Below are positions 45,900-56,974 of a DNA stretch of 64,000 nt, in pieces. This DNA is from Clarireedia homoeocarpa (Eukaryota; Ascomycota; Leotiomycetes; Helotiales; Rutstroemiaceae). The notes below the pieces were generated by a model, which was not told where the DNA came from, made no database searches, and saw only the letters and a program-made list of their open reading frames with translations. The position numbers and the translations under genes are program-made. Within the stretch, counting starts at the first letter, position 1. Every line of letters starts with the position of its first letter. The DNA is taken from the NCBI GenBank assembly GCA_001465935.1, contig LNKV01000007.1, forward strand, positions 124,001 through 188,000, written 5' to 3'.

Positions 45900-46586
45900 A
45901 TGAACGCCCACGCGCTCCTCACCTCCCAAGGATGGCGCGGAACTGGCCACTCCCTGCACTCCACATCCGACAGCATTGGACTCTCGCGACCGCTGCTTGT
46001 CTCGAAAAAGGACAATGTGTTGGGACTGGGCAAGAAACAACATAAGACGGCTGATATGTGGTGGATGAACGCATTTGATGCGTCGCTGAAGGGGCTGGAT
46101 ACGTCGAAGGAGGGGCAGGTGAAGGTCGAGAGTGGTGGAGGGTTGGATATGGTTGTGAAGGGGGGGAGTAAGTGGGTTGGGGGGAAGGGGGGGCTGTATA
46201 GTTTTTTTGTGAGGGGTGAGGGCATGGGAGGGACGATTGGGGAGAAGGAGAAGGAGGAGGTTTTAGTAGAGAACAAGGAGGTGAAGGAGAAGGGGAAGGG
46301 GAAGAAGAAGGGCGAGGAAAGGTTGGAGACGAAAGAGGAGAGGAGGGCAAGGAAGGCTAAGAAGAGGGCTGAGAAGGCGAGAAAAGATGCTGCTGCTACA
46401 GCTGCGATGGCGATAGACGTGGCCAAGGAAGCTGCGGAATTAGAGTCTGTCGAGAAGGCCGAAACGAAGGAAGAAAGGAAAGAACGAAAGCGACAGAAAA
46501 AGCTACTGCGACAAGCGGAGAAAGATTCATCGGATACATCGTCAGCATCAGAAAAGTCCAAGAAGAAAAAGAGGCGGAGCAAATGA
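45900..46586 (+). CDS. TMA23: Tma23-like G-patch ribosome-biogenesis protein
   Basis: Single exon, 228 aa. The N-terminus has the short G-patch of Tma23/PINX1-type proteins: LLTSQGWRGTGHSL, then SRPLLVSKKDNVLGLGKKQH and WWMNAFDASLKGLDTS. Yeast Tma23 is a nucleolar ribosome-associated factor. The C-terminal half is Lys/Glu-rich and helical, ending in KKKKRRSK, a likely nucleolar targeting tail. The region 46130-46210 is very G-rich on the coding strand, giving Gly-rich residues about 80-100. It converges on THG1 with 170 bp between stop codons. Confidence 0.87.
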   Translation: MNAHALLTSQGWRGTGHSLHSTSDSIGLSRPLLVSKKDNVLGLGKKQHKTADMWWMNAFDASLKGLDTSKEGQVKVESGGGLDMVVKGGSKWVGGKGGLYSFFVRGEGMGGTIGEKEKEEVLVENKEVKEKGKGKKKGEERLETKEERRARKAKKRAEKARKDAAATAAMAIDVAKEAAELESVEKAETKEERKERKRQKKLLRQAEKDSSDTSSASEKSKKKKRRSK

Positions 46587-46756
46587 TAATAATAGGAACA
46601 AATCGAGCTGTATACCCTAGTTGTCGGCATCGAGAACGGCGTTTTGGGGGGGTGAAATATGGGTAGACATTACAAGGTGACGCTGGCGTTTTAGAGGGAT
46701 TGCATGGTTCCAGATGAGTTAGGTCATGATTCATTAAAATTTCTATAATCGAAGAA

Positions 46757-48080
46757 CTATGTCTCCTTGGGTATCTCTCCGGGCTTGTTTGATAATAGCC
46801 AGGGTCTTCTCTCCCAGAACTCATCTTTAATGATATCTAGGTGTTGCACTGTGATTCTTGCCTTTGCCCTCCGCTTTCTATCCTTCTCCTCCTGCGTTTT
46901 TGAAATCTCCCTTTCCTCTACTGTCTTTGCAGATTCGTCTTCAATCGTCTTGGCAGTACCAGGCTCCACAAGCTCGTACTGTCTTTGTGTGAATATAGAG
47001 CCATAAAAGGGTATCTTGATGTCGAAAAGCAATGACTTACATCCCGGAATACCACACTCCCTTTCTTGTAAATTTCTGGCTCCTTATTGTAGTTGATGCC
47101 AAACTCTGAAAATAGTATCTCGTTCTTATCAGCAGCTAGAGAACCCTGAGAAGTTCGTTAGATTCAGATTTGTATCCATTCCGAACGGAACTTACGGCTA
47201 GTCTCTTCTCTGCACCTTTTGCATCCATGCCCCCCTTTTGAATCAGGGTCCAAAATGTAGTGTTATACAAGTTATTGATATGACCTTCATATGTTAGCTG
47301 AACCCAAAAGATATTAGTACGGAGATACGAATTAGTTTAAACATACAATCTACCTGTCTCCAGCTCATATAGTCCCTCAAGTTCTGCACCGAAGGATACT
47401 GCACCGCTCTACCATCAAAAGTCGGCAGCGGTGCCGTAAGTTGCATATCCGGTTCCGGGAAGTATGTCGACCAGAGATGAACATAGTATGCCGTAAAAGT
47501 CGAGACTATCGTTGTGACCAATTTACTACATTCATTCTTCATTGGCATCACTCCATTACGACTCTTCAAACGGCATGTTAAGATATACCCAAAACACATA
47601 CCTGGAACGTCGTTCAAATAGAGCACATGATTTGTGAAAAACAAAACTTCAAATCAAGAACCCGCATCAGCATATCGCCATTTCACCCTCATCCTCAGGA
47701 AATAGCATCAGACCTACCTATACTCATCACTAATCCCGTACGCAATAACGATATCCGGCAACGATGTCAACACCGCCTTAGCAGCCGCATTCATAAGATC
47801 AAGCGCCCGACGATCATTCGGTCGTTCGAAGGCATACTTGTCCGAGAATCTGAAGCCCACACATAATTCAGTCCCCAGGAGTACACCGAATGGAGTGAGG
47901 ACAAAGATCAATCAACATACTTGTGAAATCCTCGTCCGTCAATACGCACTACGATCCATGTATTGGGGAGCAGTAGATCAGGCTGCTCGAAGTTTTTCAC
48001 GTATTCATACCTTTGGGGATGGGTTAGCTGAATGGGAATTTGCACGGTGTGGGAGGAGGATGTTACTTGGAGTTTGCCAT
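46757..48080 (-). CDS. THG1: tRNA(His) guanylyltransferase Thg1
   Basis: Eight exons: 48080-48067, 48010-47921, 47849-47718, 47646-47602, 47525-47347, 47284-47196, 47145-47041, 46978-46757. They give 291 aa, the family's normal size. Thg1 adds G at position -1 of tRNA-His by 3'-5' polymerisation. The assembled protein shows MANSKYEYVKNFE, WIVVRIDGRGFHKFSDKY (metal-binding Asp), ALDLMNAAAKAV, YGISDEYSFVF (second catalytic Asp-Glu region), WRQVDCHINNLYNTTFW and the C-terminal DEFWERRPWLL. Exon 1 has only 14 nt and exon 4 only 45 nt; every join restores a conserved motif, which strongly supports the model. This is by far the most intron-dense gene in the window. Confidence 0.93.
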
Positions 48081-48505
48081 TGTTTTGGTTCTTCTGCTAG
48101 ATTGATGTGGTGTTGACGGTAAGTTGGGATTGGGTTGAGATGAAGGTGTTTGCAATTGGTCAAGCGAGGTACCGGGTTCGAGTCATTGTGAGGGAGGGGC
48201 ACCTTAGAAATGATACTATCGAAAAATTCGTATTGTATAGGTCAGAAATCTATCCCGCTACAGCACAGTTGTATCTATGAATAAGTAAAGTGTCAGAAAT
48301 TCAAATCTACTATGCCATATACAACTATTGGTGAATCATTTTAATCATAGATCTTGTGCGGTAAGGTATAGCTTAAAAATCTACCCCGCGGCCCGATTCG
48401 GTGGATGAGGGAGGGTTTCTAGCTGGTTTAGCCTCATTTTAAAGTAATATATATTCAAATAGCAGAATCGTGCTTCAAGCCCCTTAATTGGTGGATCTCT
48501 TAAAT

Positions 48506-48577
48506 GGTTCTATGGTGTAATGGTCAGCACGTCGGATTTTGATTCCGGAGATATTGGTTCGATTCCTATTAGAACCT
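48506..48577 (+). tRNA. tRNA-Gln (anticodon TTG)
   Basis: Acceptor GGTTCTA pairs with TAGAACC. The D arm is GGTGTAATGGTCAGCAC. The anticodon stem TCGGA/TCCGG encloses loop TTTTGAT, giving anticodon TTG. The T loop is TTCGATT. The T stem (ATTGG/CCTAT) has one T-T mismatch, so the gene may be divergent or weak. No intron. Confidence 0.7.
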
Positions 48578-48588
48578 TCTCTTATGAA

Positions 48589-48630
48589 GGTTCTCATTGA
48601 AGCTCAGTTCAATCCTGGGTTTATAGAACA
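48589..48630 (+). other. tRNA-like acceptor plus T-arm fragment
   Basis: Downstream of the tRNA-Gln, GGTTCT pairs with AGAAC and encloses a T-arm-like CTCAG-TTCAATC-CTGGG. It looks like a truncated second tRNA lacking D and anticodon arms. A chance or decayed copy is the likeliest explanation. Confidence 0.35.
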
Positions 48631-48839
48631 ATTAATTTTTTGCAATTTTTAATGACTTGTCCTAATCCACTTGTACTTAGTTGGATTAGAGATTGAAAAC
48701 TTGCGTTTTTTAATCACTCTTATCGTTTTATCATTTCTCTTGACATTCCTAATAAAAGTTTAACAATGGCTGTCATAAATCATTTTATATTCTATCTTTT
48801 TGGCTGCGAAAACTTCTAAAAACACTTTTGAAAGACAAT

Positions 48840-50065
48840 TCATGCTTCGGTCTTGGGCAACAAAGCAACCTTCTCCTGGAACAACTTCTCGGCCTTCGCC
48901 CATACAGGTGTGTTTCTCCAGTTATTCAAAGTGAGCAGGCTTGGTAGCAAATCCTTGCTAAATGCCTCACTGGCTTCTCTTGGTAACAGACTTGGAAGAT
49001 GATCAATGCTAATGACACTCAACCTCGGCTCTCCCTTGACCTCGACTGGAACAGTTGGCTCTGAGAATGTGGTAGCGACTGTGTAGACCGGAATTGGGTT
49101 GTTAGGGTTTGTTGTATCAGCACTGACATCGCAAATAACTGACAATTTGCGGTCTGGTGTATTCAGACTCTGCATGTCGACGAAGTTTGGAATCTTGGAC
49201 ATGAGGTATATGCAGTTGATGAAGATGTCACTCTCCACGATTTCAGGGAAAGGTCCACCCTTAGCTGTCTCAGCCATATCCCACTTCAACACATTTTCTG
49301 TCGGCACACCAGCTCTCAAGCAGAGATCGACTGCGCCACTCCCACACCTGCCCAGAGCACCAATAACCAAAACACGTGGTGCCTTCCCTGTCTTCTCTTG
49401 ACCGGCTGTGAGGGCCTTCTTCACATCAACAATTAATGCGTCCTCGTTAGGGTAGCTCGATACACTAGGGAATGGTTCAGAGGCTGGATGTGTGAGTTGC
49501 CATGCCCAATTCTCGATTGCCAATGCTGCACCAGCAAATCCAGCATGATATCCGAAAGCTGCGACTCTTCTACCCCTATCGTCCGTCAAGAATTCGAGAT
49601 CGAGAAGTGTTCCGCCGCCGCGAGGGAATCTCGATAGGACAGATTCCCATCCGCCCTGATTCTTATAGCAATGTGCGAATTGTACATGTACGTGCTTAAG
49701 AGGGACTTGAGGTTGTTAGACAAGGTCGAATGACACAAGTAACTGCTAATTGGTGAACTCACAATCCTCAACAGGCAATTCCTTCAACCCAATGATGATG
49801 TGATCAGTCGGTGCTTCTCTCCATGTGTTCTCTGGTATTAATGTAGCCCCGACTTTCTCGAACTCCTCGTCATCGAAAATTCGTGCTGGACTGCGCTCGA
49901 CATTGATTTTGTAACCAGCATCAATGAGTGCTTTCGCTGTAGTGGGGGTGAGAGCAGATCGATGCTCGAGGGCCTTGCCCACTGAGGATCGCATTAGCAA
50001 GCGATGAATCATCATACCATTGAATACTTACACTCAGAGCGGAGATGAAGAGTAGTTGCAGACAT
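48840..50065 (-). CDS. LYS1: saccharopine dehydrogenase (NAD+, L-lysine-forming)
   Basis: Three exons (50065-50032, 49981-49763, 49705-48840) give 372 aa, nearly equal to yeast Lys1. It catalyses the last step of the alpha-aminoadipate lysine pathway: saccharopine + NAD+ to lysine + 2-oxoglutarate, in cytosol or peroxisome. Family blocks are LHLRSE, ALEHRSALTPTTAKAL, IIIGLKELP, HVHVQFAHCYK, FGYHAGFAGAALAIENW, VLVIGALGRCGSGAVDL (dinucleotide-binding loop) and ICDVSADTTNPNNPIPVY. The first intron follows codon 11; the second sits in the variable ED/FPL junction. The C-terminus ends LPKTEA, without an obvious SKL-type peroxisomal signal. Confidence 0.95.
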
Positions 50066-52088
50066 GGTATGTATTTGAATATGACTTCCCAAATATTTGC
50101 AGATTAAAATTTGAAAACTCAAGATGATTATTGTGATTTATATCTTTTAATTTTTTGCTCTTGAGTCACCCCTCCAAATTGAAATACTGCCAATTATTTT
50201 GAGTCAGGGTGCTCTGGTCCAATCAAGGTATACCGCCTTTGCTCCGCAATCGCACGCTCACAGATACCATCCTTGATTCCTGAGGCACACAACACAGACC
50301 ATCTTGTCGAGGACTTTAAGGGTAGCAAAGTAAACAAACCCTCTAGCTCCTAAAGAACAAAGAGGGATGTTTCTGTACTGCCACCAAGTAGAGAATAAAC
50401 ATCAGAGACTGCACTGAATTCATGGCATATCCTGATGGTGTCAATATTACAGCCGACCAAGTGGTTTTTGGTTGCACGCTTCTTAGTCCGCCATCTACGA
50501 GCACCATCTTTGAGCACCATCCAAGTTTGGCTGTTCTTCTCATCCCTCATTGTGATCTCTATTCAGCCTGGGAAAGTTTCTGTTAAATTGGGCAATTCTT
50601 TCTTTCATGTATTGACTTGCACCCCTTCAATTCGATCCTAAATATCCTATCATTCTATCCTTATTTCATTAGTGTCGCTTTCATCTCCGTTGAAGATGCG
50701 GAAACCAAATGTGAGAACTCATATCATGCCCGACACCGGTTTGGATGGACGTCCTACGAAGGATAATCCAGCTAGGCGCCATTAATTTCGACAATGGGTC
50801 TGATAGATAATTGAGCCAGTATTTTCCTCACGTCAGTTTCTTACCAATCTCGATGCCGGTTTGATCAAGTTATTGATATACTCCAGTGGTTTGAGGAGAC
50901 ACCACCAGAGACCCATGAAGCTAGTGTGGATAGCGAGCGCACCTTGACAGACGTTCTGAAAGGGTTCAAAGACTGTTCTTGAAAGTTCTCCGGAGTTACA
51001 AAGAATATATGCAGATCAAGCATTAGGAAAAGTACGATCCAGCGGATCTCCAACATATGGCCTATGCTCTGAGCAGCATATAAGATGGACGAGGGATCAA
51101 TGATACTTTAAGGGTTACTGGTAAAAGGAAGTCACAGAGGCCCTACAACAAGAGATGAGTTGGAACGCGCAGTGAAAGGTTGTGTTCAACAACTGGTATC
51201 GATCACCGAAGGGCAGGAAACTCCACGCCATCAACGGTTGCAATCATCAATTTAAATTATTTAACCAAATGTTACTGAAATATCTGCAACATTCGAGAAA
51301 ATGCAGCAAACGCTACTGCCTATCCCGAACGCCACAAAAGACTATGTATCGAAGCCCACTGAAGTGGAGAATTATAATGGGGCATGCACCGTGGGATGAT
51401 ATCGTCGTCTAGTGCGTGCGTACGATCATTTATGGTATGATTTAATTGTATGAAGTTTAAAATCCTCATTACTCAAGTCTTTGTTTTATTCTTAGATATG
51501 TAAGGGTCTGCACTTAGATTCATAGGCTGTTATTTTATCTTTGATATATGGAAGGAGACCGGAACCCGGAGGAAAGTATTCCTCGCACTACATACGATGT
51601 TTGATGTAGTTCCACGGATGTATGCCACTACTGGTTCTGCCTCCAAAGTGCGAGTGGAATAGATTGGTCTATTCTCACTTAAAGAACATCAATTTTTTGA
51701 TAATTCTACACTTATTCCTGAATTCTCTTCCGGTATCAGTCTGGATGAACCATTCTCTCCAGCGCAGAAAAACAGGCCGGTTTGAGATAATGTGCTGCAG
51801 CTAAATATGATTGCCAAGTGGATGTTCTATAGAATTTGAGACAATAAAATCTTCTAATTTATTGATCGTTTTGAAAATAATATCTCCGCCCAGTTATTTC
51901 TGCGCCGAAGAGCCATTACAAGATCGTGCTGCTTTTAACCTTTTGGCTGCTGCCTGTAGCCTTTTCGGAGGATTACACAGCATCTCTTCTAGAAGTTTCA
52001 TGATTGGATTACTTCATTATATATAATCAACCCACCATTCCACATAGCTCAGCTACTCTACGTTCCCGGCTTATTGATAAAGAGAAGG

Positions 52089-52120
<32 letters not shown>

Positions 52121-52329
52121 TATTCTCACTTGTTCAGCTCCCAGTGTTCGCTGGTTATCGGCATCTCGGCAGCAAGCCCAGCGGCAAATTCGAGTCTCGA
52201 GGACACAATCACGATTGAAAATGGGTTTCGTTCGATAACATTCAGTACCACCTTCTATTAGATCGATACCTACAGCCTCATTCTTTGCAATAGCTACAAT
52301 TGACCAGCAGTATTCAACAATTCCCAGCA
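50066..52329. other. 2.3 kb intergenic region, no supported gene
   Basis: Short frames only (up to 90 codons), none with a domain. AT-rich overall from 51420. A run of about 29 A (about 52089-52117) lies 210 bp before the SET-domain gene. Possible decayed sequence; nothing identified. Confidence 0.5.
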
Positions 52330-53106
52330 ATGCATTCTACCACGGAGGAGTTGGCCCCAATGGTGCACACGCACCCACCAGTCCCAAAAATGACAGCACC
52401 AACATCGAAACCAGCTGACGAGCTTCCGCTTCGCTACCCCGAAACCCTAGGAAAAGTGATTGAAATCCGGAATACCCCCACCAGTGGTCTCGGCATCTTC
52501 GCCTTGCACTCAATCCCCCCAAATACTCTCCTCCTATCCGAAACGCCCCTCCTCATCCTCCTCGATAGCGGCACCCGCATCGATCCTCTTCCCACTCTCG
52601 TGAAATCTCTTCCTCCCGCTCGTAAGAAGGCTTATCTCTCTCTGTACAGCTATCGCTACAAACCGCACGAATCAATTTACCGTTCTATACTTTACAGTAA
52701 TGGATTCGGCGTAGGGAAGACAGCGACGGGAGTTTTTGAGACGGCGTCGAGGTTTAATCATTCGTGTGTGCCGAATGCGAGGTTTGGGTGGGATGAGGAA
52801 AGAGGAAGGATGGTTTATGTTAGTAAGAGGAGGATTGAGGCGGGAGAGGAGATTACGGTTGATTATGGGATGTCGAAGACGGGGCTGAGGAGGTATTATG
52901 GGTTTGAGTGTAGGTGTGAGAGGTGTAGGGGAGAGGAGGCCGGAGAGGAGGCCGGAGAAGAGGCGGAAGTGGAGAGTGCGAGTGGAAGTCAAAGTGGGAG
53001 CGATCATGAGGATGGGCATGAGGAGAAGGTAGAACAGGAGTTGGACACTGGGGTGGTATTGAGTAACGCGCTGGCGGCGTTGGAAGTAAATCAACTCCCG
53101 AAGTAA
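52330..53106 (+). CDS. SET-domain protein (putative lysine methyltransferase)
   Basis: Single exon, 258 aa from the ATG at 52330; in-frame codons upstream start only with TTG. SET motifs are in order: GLGIFALHSIPPNTLLLSE, then FNHSCVPNARFGW (the NHSC cofactor motif), AGEEITVDYG and a Cys-rich post-SET FECRCERC. The compact SET without a MYND finger resembles small fungal SMYD-like/SET proteins that methylate non-histone substrates, but the substrate is unknown. The C-terminal about 60 residues are acidic and repetitive (EEAGEEAGEEAE). The second half is G-rich at the DNA level while the first is C-rich, a sharp strand-skew switch near codon 115. Confidence 0.85.
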   Translation: MHSTTEELAPMVHTHPPVPKMTAPTSKPADELPLRYPETLGKVIEIRNTPTSGLGIFALHSIPPNTLLLSETPLLILLDSGTRIDPLPTLVKSLPPARKKAYLSLYSYRYKPHESIYRSILYSNGFGVGKTATGVFETASRFNHSCVPNARFGWDEERGRMVYVSKRRIEAGEEITVDYGMSKTGLRRYYGFECRCERCRGEEAGEEAGEEAEVESASGSQSGSDHEDGHEEKVEQELDTGVVLSNALAALEVNQLPK

Positions 53107-53121
53107 ATCAGCTCTAGATAT

Positions 53122-53906
53122 CTATTCTTTGTCCGAACCAATCAATATTTTCCCGTTGTCTTCCTCGTCGTTATCCTCATCCTCGTTCTCATCCCTATCC
53201 TTGTTCTTGTTCTTGTTCTTCTTTTGCTTCTCCCGAGCAATTTTCCCAATTTCGAGATAGTTTTTCTCCTTCTCATCAGTTGATATACCAATGTATTTCA
53301 ACTCAAATCCATCAACAGCTTTTGCCTTCGTTGCTACATATTTCCACTTAAAGTTCTGCTTTCGTAGCAAAATGCTTAGCCCTTCCTAGTGCTTAGCATA
53401 ATTCCCTTGTTGTCCATAACCTTCATTGATATATCGGCAAAATCCCGTAACCCTTCAGAGCCTAAACCTTCTAGCCTAGACTTTTCGATCTCTTTTTCTT
53501 TGGTTGAGAAGAATCCTCAGCAGTAGTCCGCTTTTTGGATGCCTTTGTTCTACGAAAGATTAGTAGTATAAGTACAAAAGAGATACATGTATCTTACAGT
53601 TGCAACATTTCCTTATTCTGTTTGCCAGAATTTCGATACCTTTCTCCAATATCTCTTACCGACTGCCTAACGGCAATATATCGCACAATAGGCTTCCATG
53701 AGTTGAGGAATGTGTCTACTTAGTAGATTGTTTTGATCTAGAATCAAGCGTCTACGTATCATCCGGGCAGCATGTTCCCACCGGTTGGTTGTCCGAACGG
53801 ATGTGACACAATGTATCTCACTTGATCCAGCGTGTTTCGTCCCATAGAAATACCCCAACTCATCCCAACTCTCACTCCCCTTGCCTCCCCGCCTCAAAAC
53901 AAGCAA
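53122..53906 (-). pseudogene. degenerate ORF region of unknown origin
   Basis: The minus strand reads ESWDELGYFYGTKHAG, then RTTNRWEHAARMIRRRLIL and YCAIYCR-stop (53906-53667). It continues with intermittent frames to a charged block FKWKYVATKAKAVDGFELKY and a Lys/Asn/Asp-rich tail ending at 53122. Several stops interrupt it. The first block has a globular, basic composition. I cannot name the ancestor; a decayed gene or mobile-element protein is possible. Confidence 0.3.
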
Positions 53907-54162
53907 GGTCTTCCCTTCTCATCTACCCCGACTCACCCCACTCCCTTCTCCTCTCCAACTAACCCAACCACTTACTTTGTACAACCTTCCGCCGCCCTTC
54001 CCCAACCCCACTCACCTTTTACTCCTCATCTCCTCGCTACCACTAGCGCGCACCTGGAAGAAGTACTTTCTCAACTCAAAACATCACAAACCACGACCGC
54101 CAACAAACAAAGACCACAGCATACAATGCAGCAAAAGAAGCAATAGCAGCAAAAAGGTACCT

Positions 54163-54253
54163 TCCGAAACGGGGAATTGAACCCCGGTCTCCCGCGACCT
54201 TGCTTACGTAAGCGAATGAGAGGCGGAAATGCTAGCCACTACACCATTTCGGA
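54163..54253 (-). tRNA. tRNA-Glu (anticodon CTC) with intron
   Basis: Acceptor TCCGAAA pairs perfectly with TTTCGGA. The D arm is TGGTGTAGTGGCTAGCA. The T arm CGGGG-TTCAATT-CCCCG pairs perfectly. The anticodon stem TCCGC/GCGGG encloses CTCTCA, giving anticodon CTC, with about 20 nt inserted after position 37. The insert contains the self-complementary GCTTACGTAAGC, as expected of a tRNA intron removed by the tRNA splicing endonuclease. Confidence 0.9.
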
Positions 54254-55288
54254 TTGTGATTAGTTGTTTGATGCTAGAGGAGGAGCTATTTGATATTATA
54301 TTTATTGTTCGTCTGATTGTATGGAAGATTTATTAGTGGAGCCCTCTGCCTGATAAAAAATATTTTTCTTTCAGTTAGTACGGTAGGTGACTTGATAGTG
54401 GGTGGTATGTGGGACAAGATTTCGCTAACCACAGCTAGCGAAGATAGGTGTATCCTAGATCAACAGATGCACTTAACTAGCCTTTGGCTAGCAGAGGCAG
54501 AGATAGGATACATGCTAGCTAAGGTTGCTAGAATCTCGTTGAAAGAGGTCGTTAACTGACGTTTTTCTACATGCGTGAAATCGTTATGTCTAGCGAGTAT
54601 GTTCAGGGTTATTTAATGGCCTCAAGATATATCATTTGTTTTGGACGCCAATGAGATCTTCTATATGGAGGGGCGGGGGAGATATCGGCGGAGAAAAGAC
54701 AAGTTGGGAAACGAGAAACGGATGATGATATATTGGAGAACGCCACAGCAGAAGAAGAGGAGCAAAACGTGCAAGCTTGACGTAACCTCATGTTCCGTTT
54801 ATGGTCCAGGTATTATTGACTGATATAATCGAGCGATCTTCCACTGTTGGCTGGCGTGGTTAGGTGAATGAAGAGACAGCAACGAAGTCAAGTCAGTCGG
54901 AGCAGCAACGATCATAATCTTTTCGCGCAGGTTCTGCGATGCTTTCATCAGAGCAGTGGTTGGTTATTAACCAGCCAGTGCGTAAATTGATACAATCCCT
55001 TAGAAACCTTTTTAAGAAAGACAGATGTAGCAAAACCAAAACCTCTTTATACTATGAACACCCTATAAAAGAAAACCAAGTCATACTCTGCACATATATA
55101 CACCAGCCTTACGAAAAGGACAAGAAACAATATACGAGTATAAATGTAGCCATTTGTGCATAATTCCCACCCCGCCCACTCTCATAGCCGTATCACGCCA
55201 TATCCCCAACGCCTTCGCTCTCTAATATCCAAATAGAACCGAATATAAACAATGATCAAGCATGAGACAAATTTTCGTTCCCGGCCCT
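54254..55288. other. intergenic between tRNA-Glu and Sds3-like gene
   Basis: No gene seen. The segment 54425-54545 is rich in CTAGC/GCTAG pairs. The end nearest the Sds3-like stop would contain its 3' UTR. Confidence 0.5.
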
Positions 55289-56974
55289 TTACGCAGGCAA
55301 GTTCTTTCTGCCTCCTCTATTCGCTCTCGAGCCTTCATTGGTTCCTTGCCTTGACATTGGTGTTCCTCCGGGTTCACTTCCACCTCGGGAGCTTTGTTTT
55401 GACATTGGCTCGCCGCCCATTTCTTCTCGCATGCTACTGAGCATTGTGCCTTTGTTGTCACTCTTGACATAATATGTTATAGGTTTCCGAGGAAGCATAA
55501 CTGCTTCAAGAAGGGTTCTTCCACCATTTTCCAGCTCAAGATTTTTGCCGAAGCCCCGCTCGTCATTATATGTTCGACCTCGTCTTATGATCTCCAGCTC
55601 GGCATTGATCTCTTCTTGGGAAAGCCCTTGTGGTTGATTGGCAGATTCCCCCTTCACGTAACCTTTTTGCATAGATCCTGCAAGGAGAGGTGGCAGTCTC
55701 GGCATTTGCTTGGTAATGGCCGCCATGTTACCAGGATATGATAGATCACTAAGGGCATCAATTCCAGTACCGGTATTAAAATTCGCCCCCCCTCCACGTG
55801 TGCTTCGTGTGATATGTGAGGGTTGTCGTTCCATAGTGGGTGCAGATGGCGGAGAGTCTTCATCCTCATCCCCAGCCTCCCCAGACCCTGTCATAGGTTT
55901 ATCAGTATCTGAACTGGAATCTGATCTGCCGTTTTGCGGGGTACTATTATCATCAGCGTAAGGCGCATGTCGAACCATGTAGGTATGCGCTGCCAGGGCG
56001 GCCTGGTTATATGTCATAGCGAGCTCTTTCTCCGTGAACAGTTTATCAATACTGTAAAGCGATGCATCAATCTGGGCGCTTGTATTATGATTTCTTTCCG
56101 AAAACCAGATCGGTGTCCCACCCCCATTGTCTAGTCGCTGCCTTGAAGGGGCCGGAGATTCATCGCCCTCAATTCCTTTCCTTTTCCTCTTTGTATTCTC
56201 TAGATAATTGGGTACCTCCTCGGCCTCTCGTCGGTGCCTCGTAGCTCTCTTAGAATGCATGCCACCAGGGCTGGCGGGGTTGGCTAAACCGAATTGACTT
56301 GGATGCAGAAGTAAAGCATTGCTTTCGCCAACCTCAATCATATCTTTATCTTTTGCCAGACGAGCCTTTTTGCTGACCACGCTATTGATTAAACGATCTC
56401 GCAACGTGCTCATCAGAGCTTTGTATTCGAGGTCGGCGAGTCGCATTCTGTAGGCATGGTTTGATTCAAGCTCGTTGGCTTTGACTTCGTAATCTCTCTA
56501 GAAGTGAAAAAGATTAGATACACAGCGTGTATGAGAACAAGACCGAAGGTCCGACTTTACCATGTGCGTAGTCAATGCAACATCTCTTTCCTCCATCGCA
56601 TTATTGATTTCGCGCGCGAAAGATTCATATTCTCGGCCTGCGCGCGTTGGAGTATGGCCTGCAATTGCTTTAACTTTTCTAATAGCGTCCTGCACCAAAG
56701 GACCAACATCCTTTCCGTCTGGAAGTGGCTGTTTACCGTGGACGTCAGCTTCTTGGATGAGGTTCATGTCGATTTGGAGGCCCTGCAGTTGGTCGCGGTA
56801 ATGAAGGTCCCGGTTTGCAGCAAAAGAGGAATGCATTTCTGCGAGTCGGTCTTGGAGCATTGAGCGCCGTTTGTCTCTCTTGGACTGTTGATGTGGAGGA
56901 GGGGAGTTTGATCGTTGCCTGTCAATTCTCCCGCCCAGTGTTGGGGACATTTGAGGGGATGGGCTCATAGCCAT
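55289..56974 (-). CDS. Sds3-like histone deacetylase complex subunit
   Basis: Two exons (56974-56561, 56497-55289; 63 nt intron GTAAAG...CTAG) give 540 aa. The helical N-terminal part (about residues 30-180) is KRRSMLQDRLAEMHSSF, RDLHYRDQLQGLQIDMNLIQ, EYESFAREINNAMEERD, then across the splice RDYEVKANELE...YRMRLADLEYKALMSTLRDRL. It matches the coiled-coil Sds3/Dep1 type found in Rpd3L/Sin3 deacetylase complexes. A conserved ALLLHPSQFGLANPASPGG block follows, then RHRREAEEVP. The C-terminal half is Ser/Gly-rich and probably disordered, ending SRANRGGRKNLPA. Expected to be nuclear with a repressor role; the subunit identity (Sds3 versus a relative) is not certain. Confidence 0.72.

Noticed and set aside
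52089..52117. Run of about 29 A as the tail of a retroposed element
   Set aside because: No target duplication and no recognisable retroposed sequence upstream; a simple homopolymer is enough.
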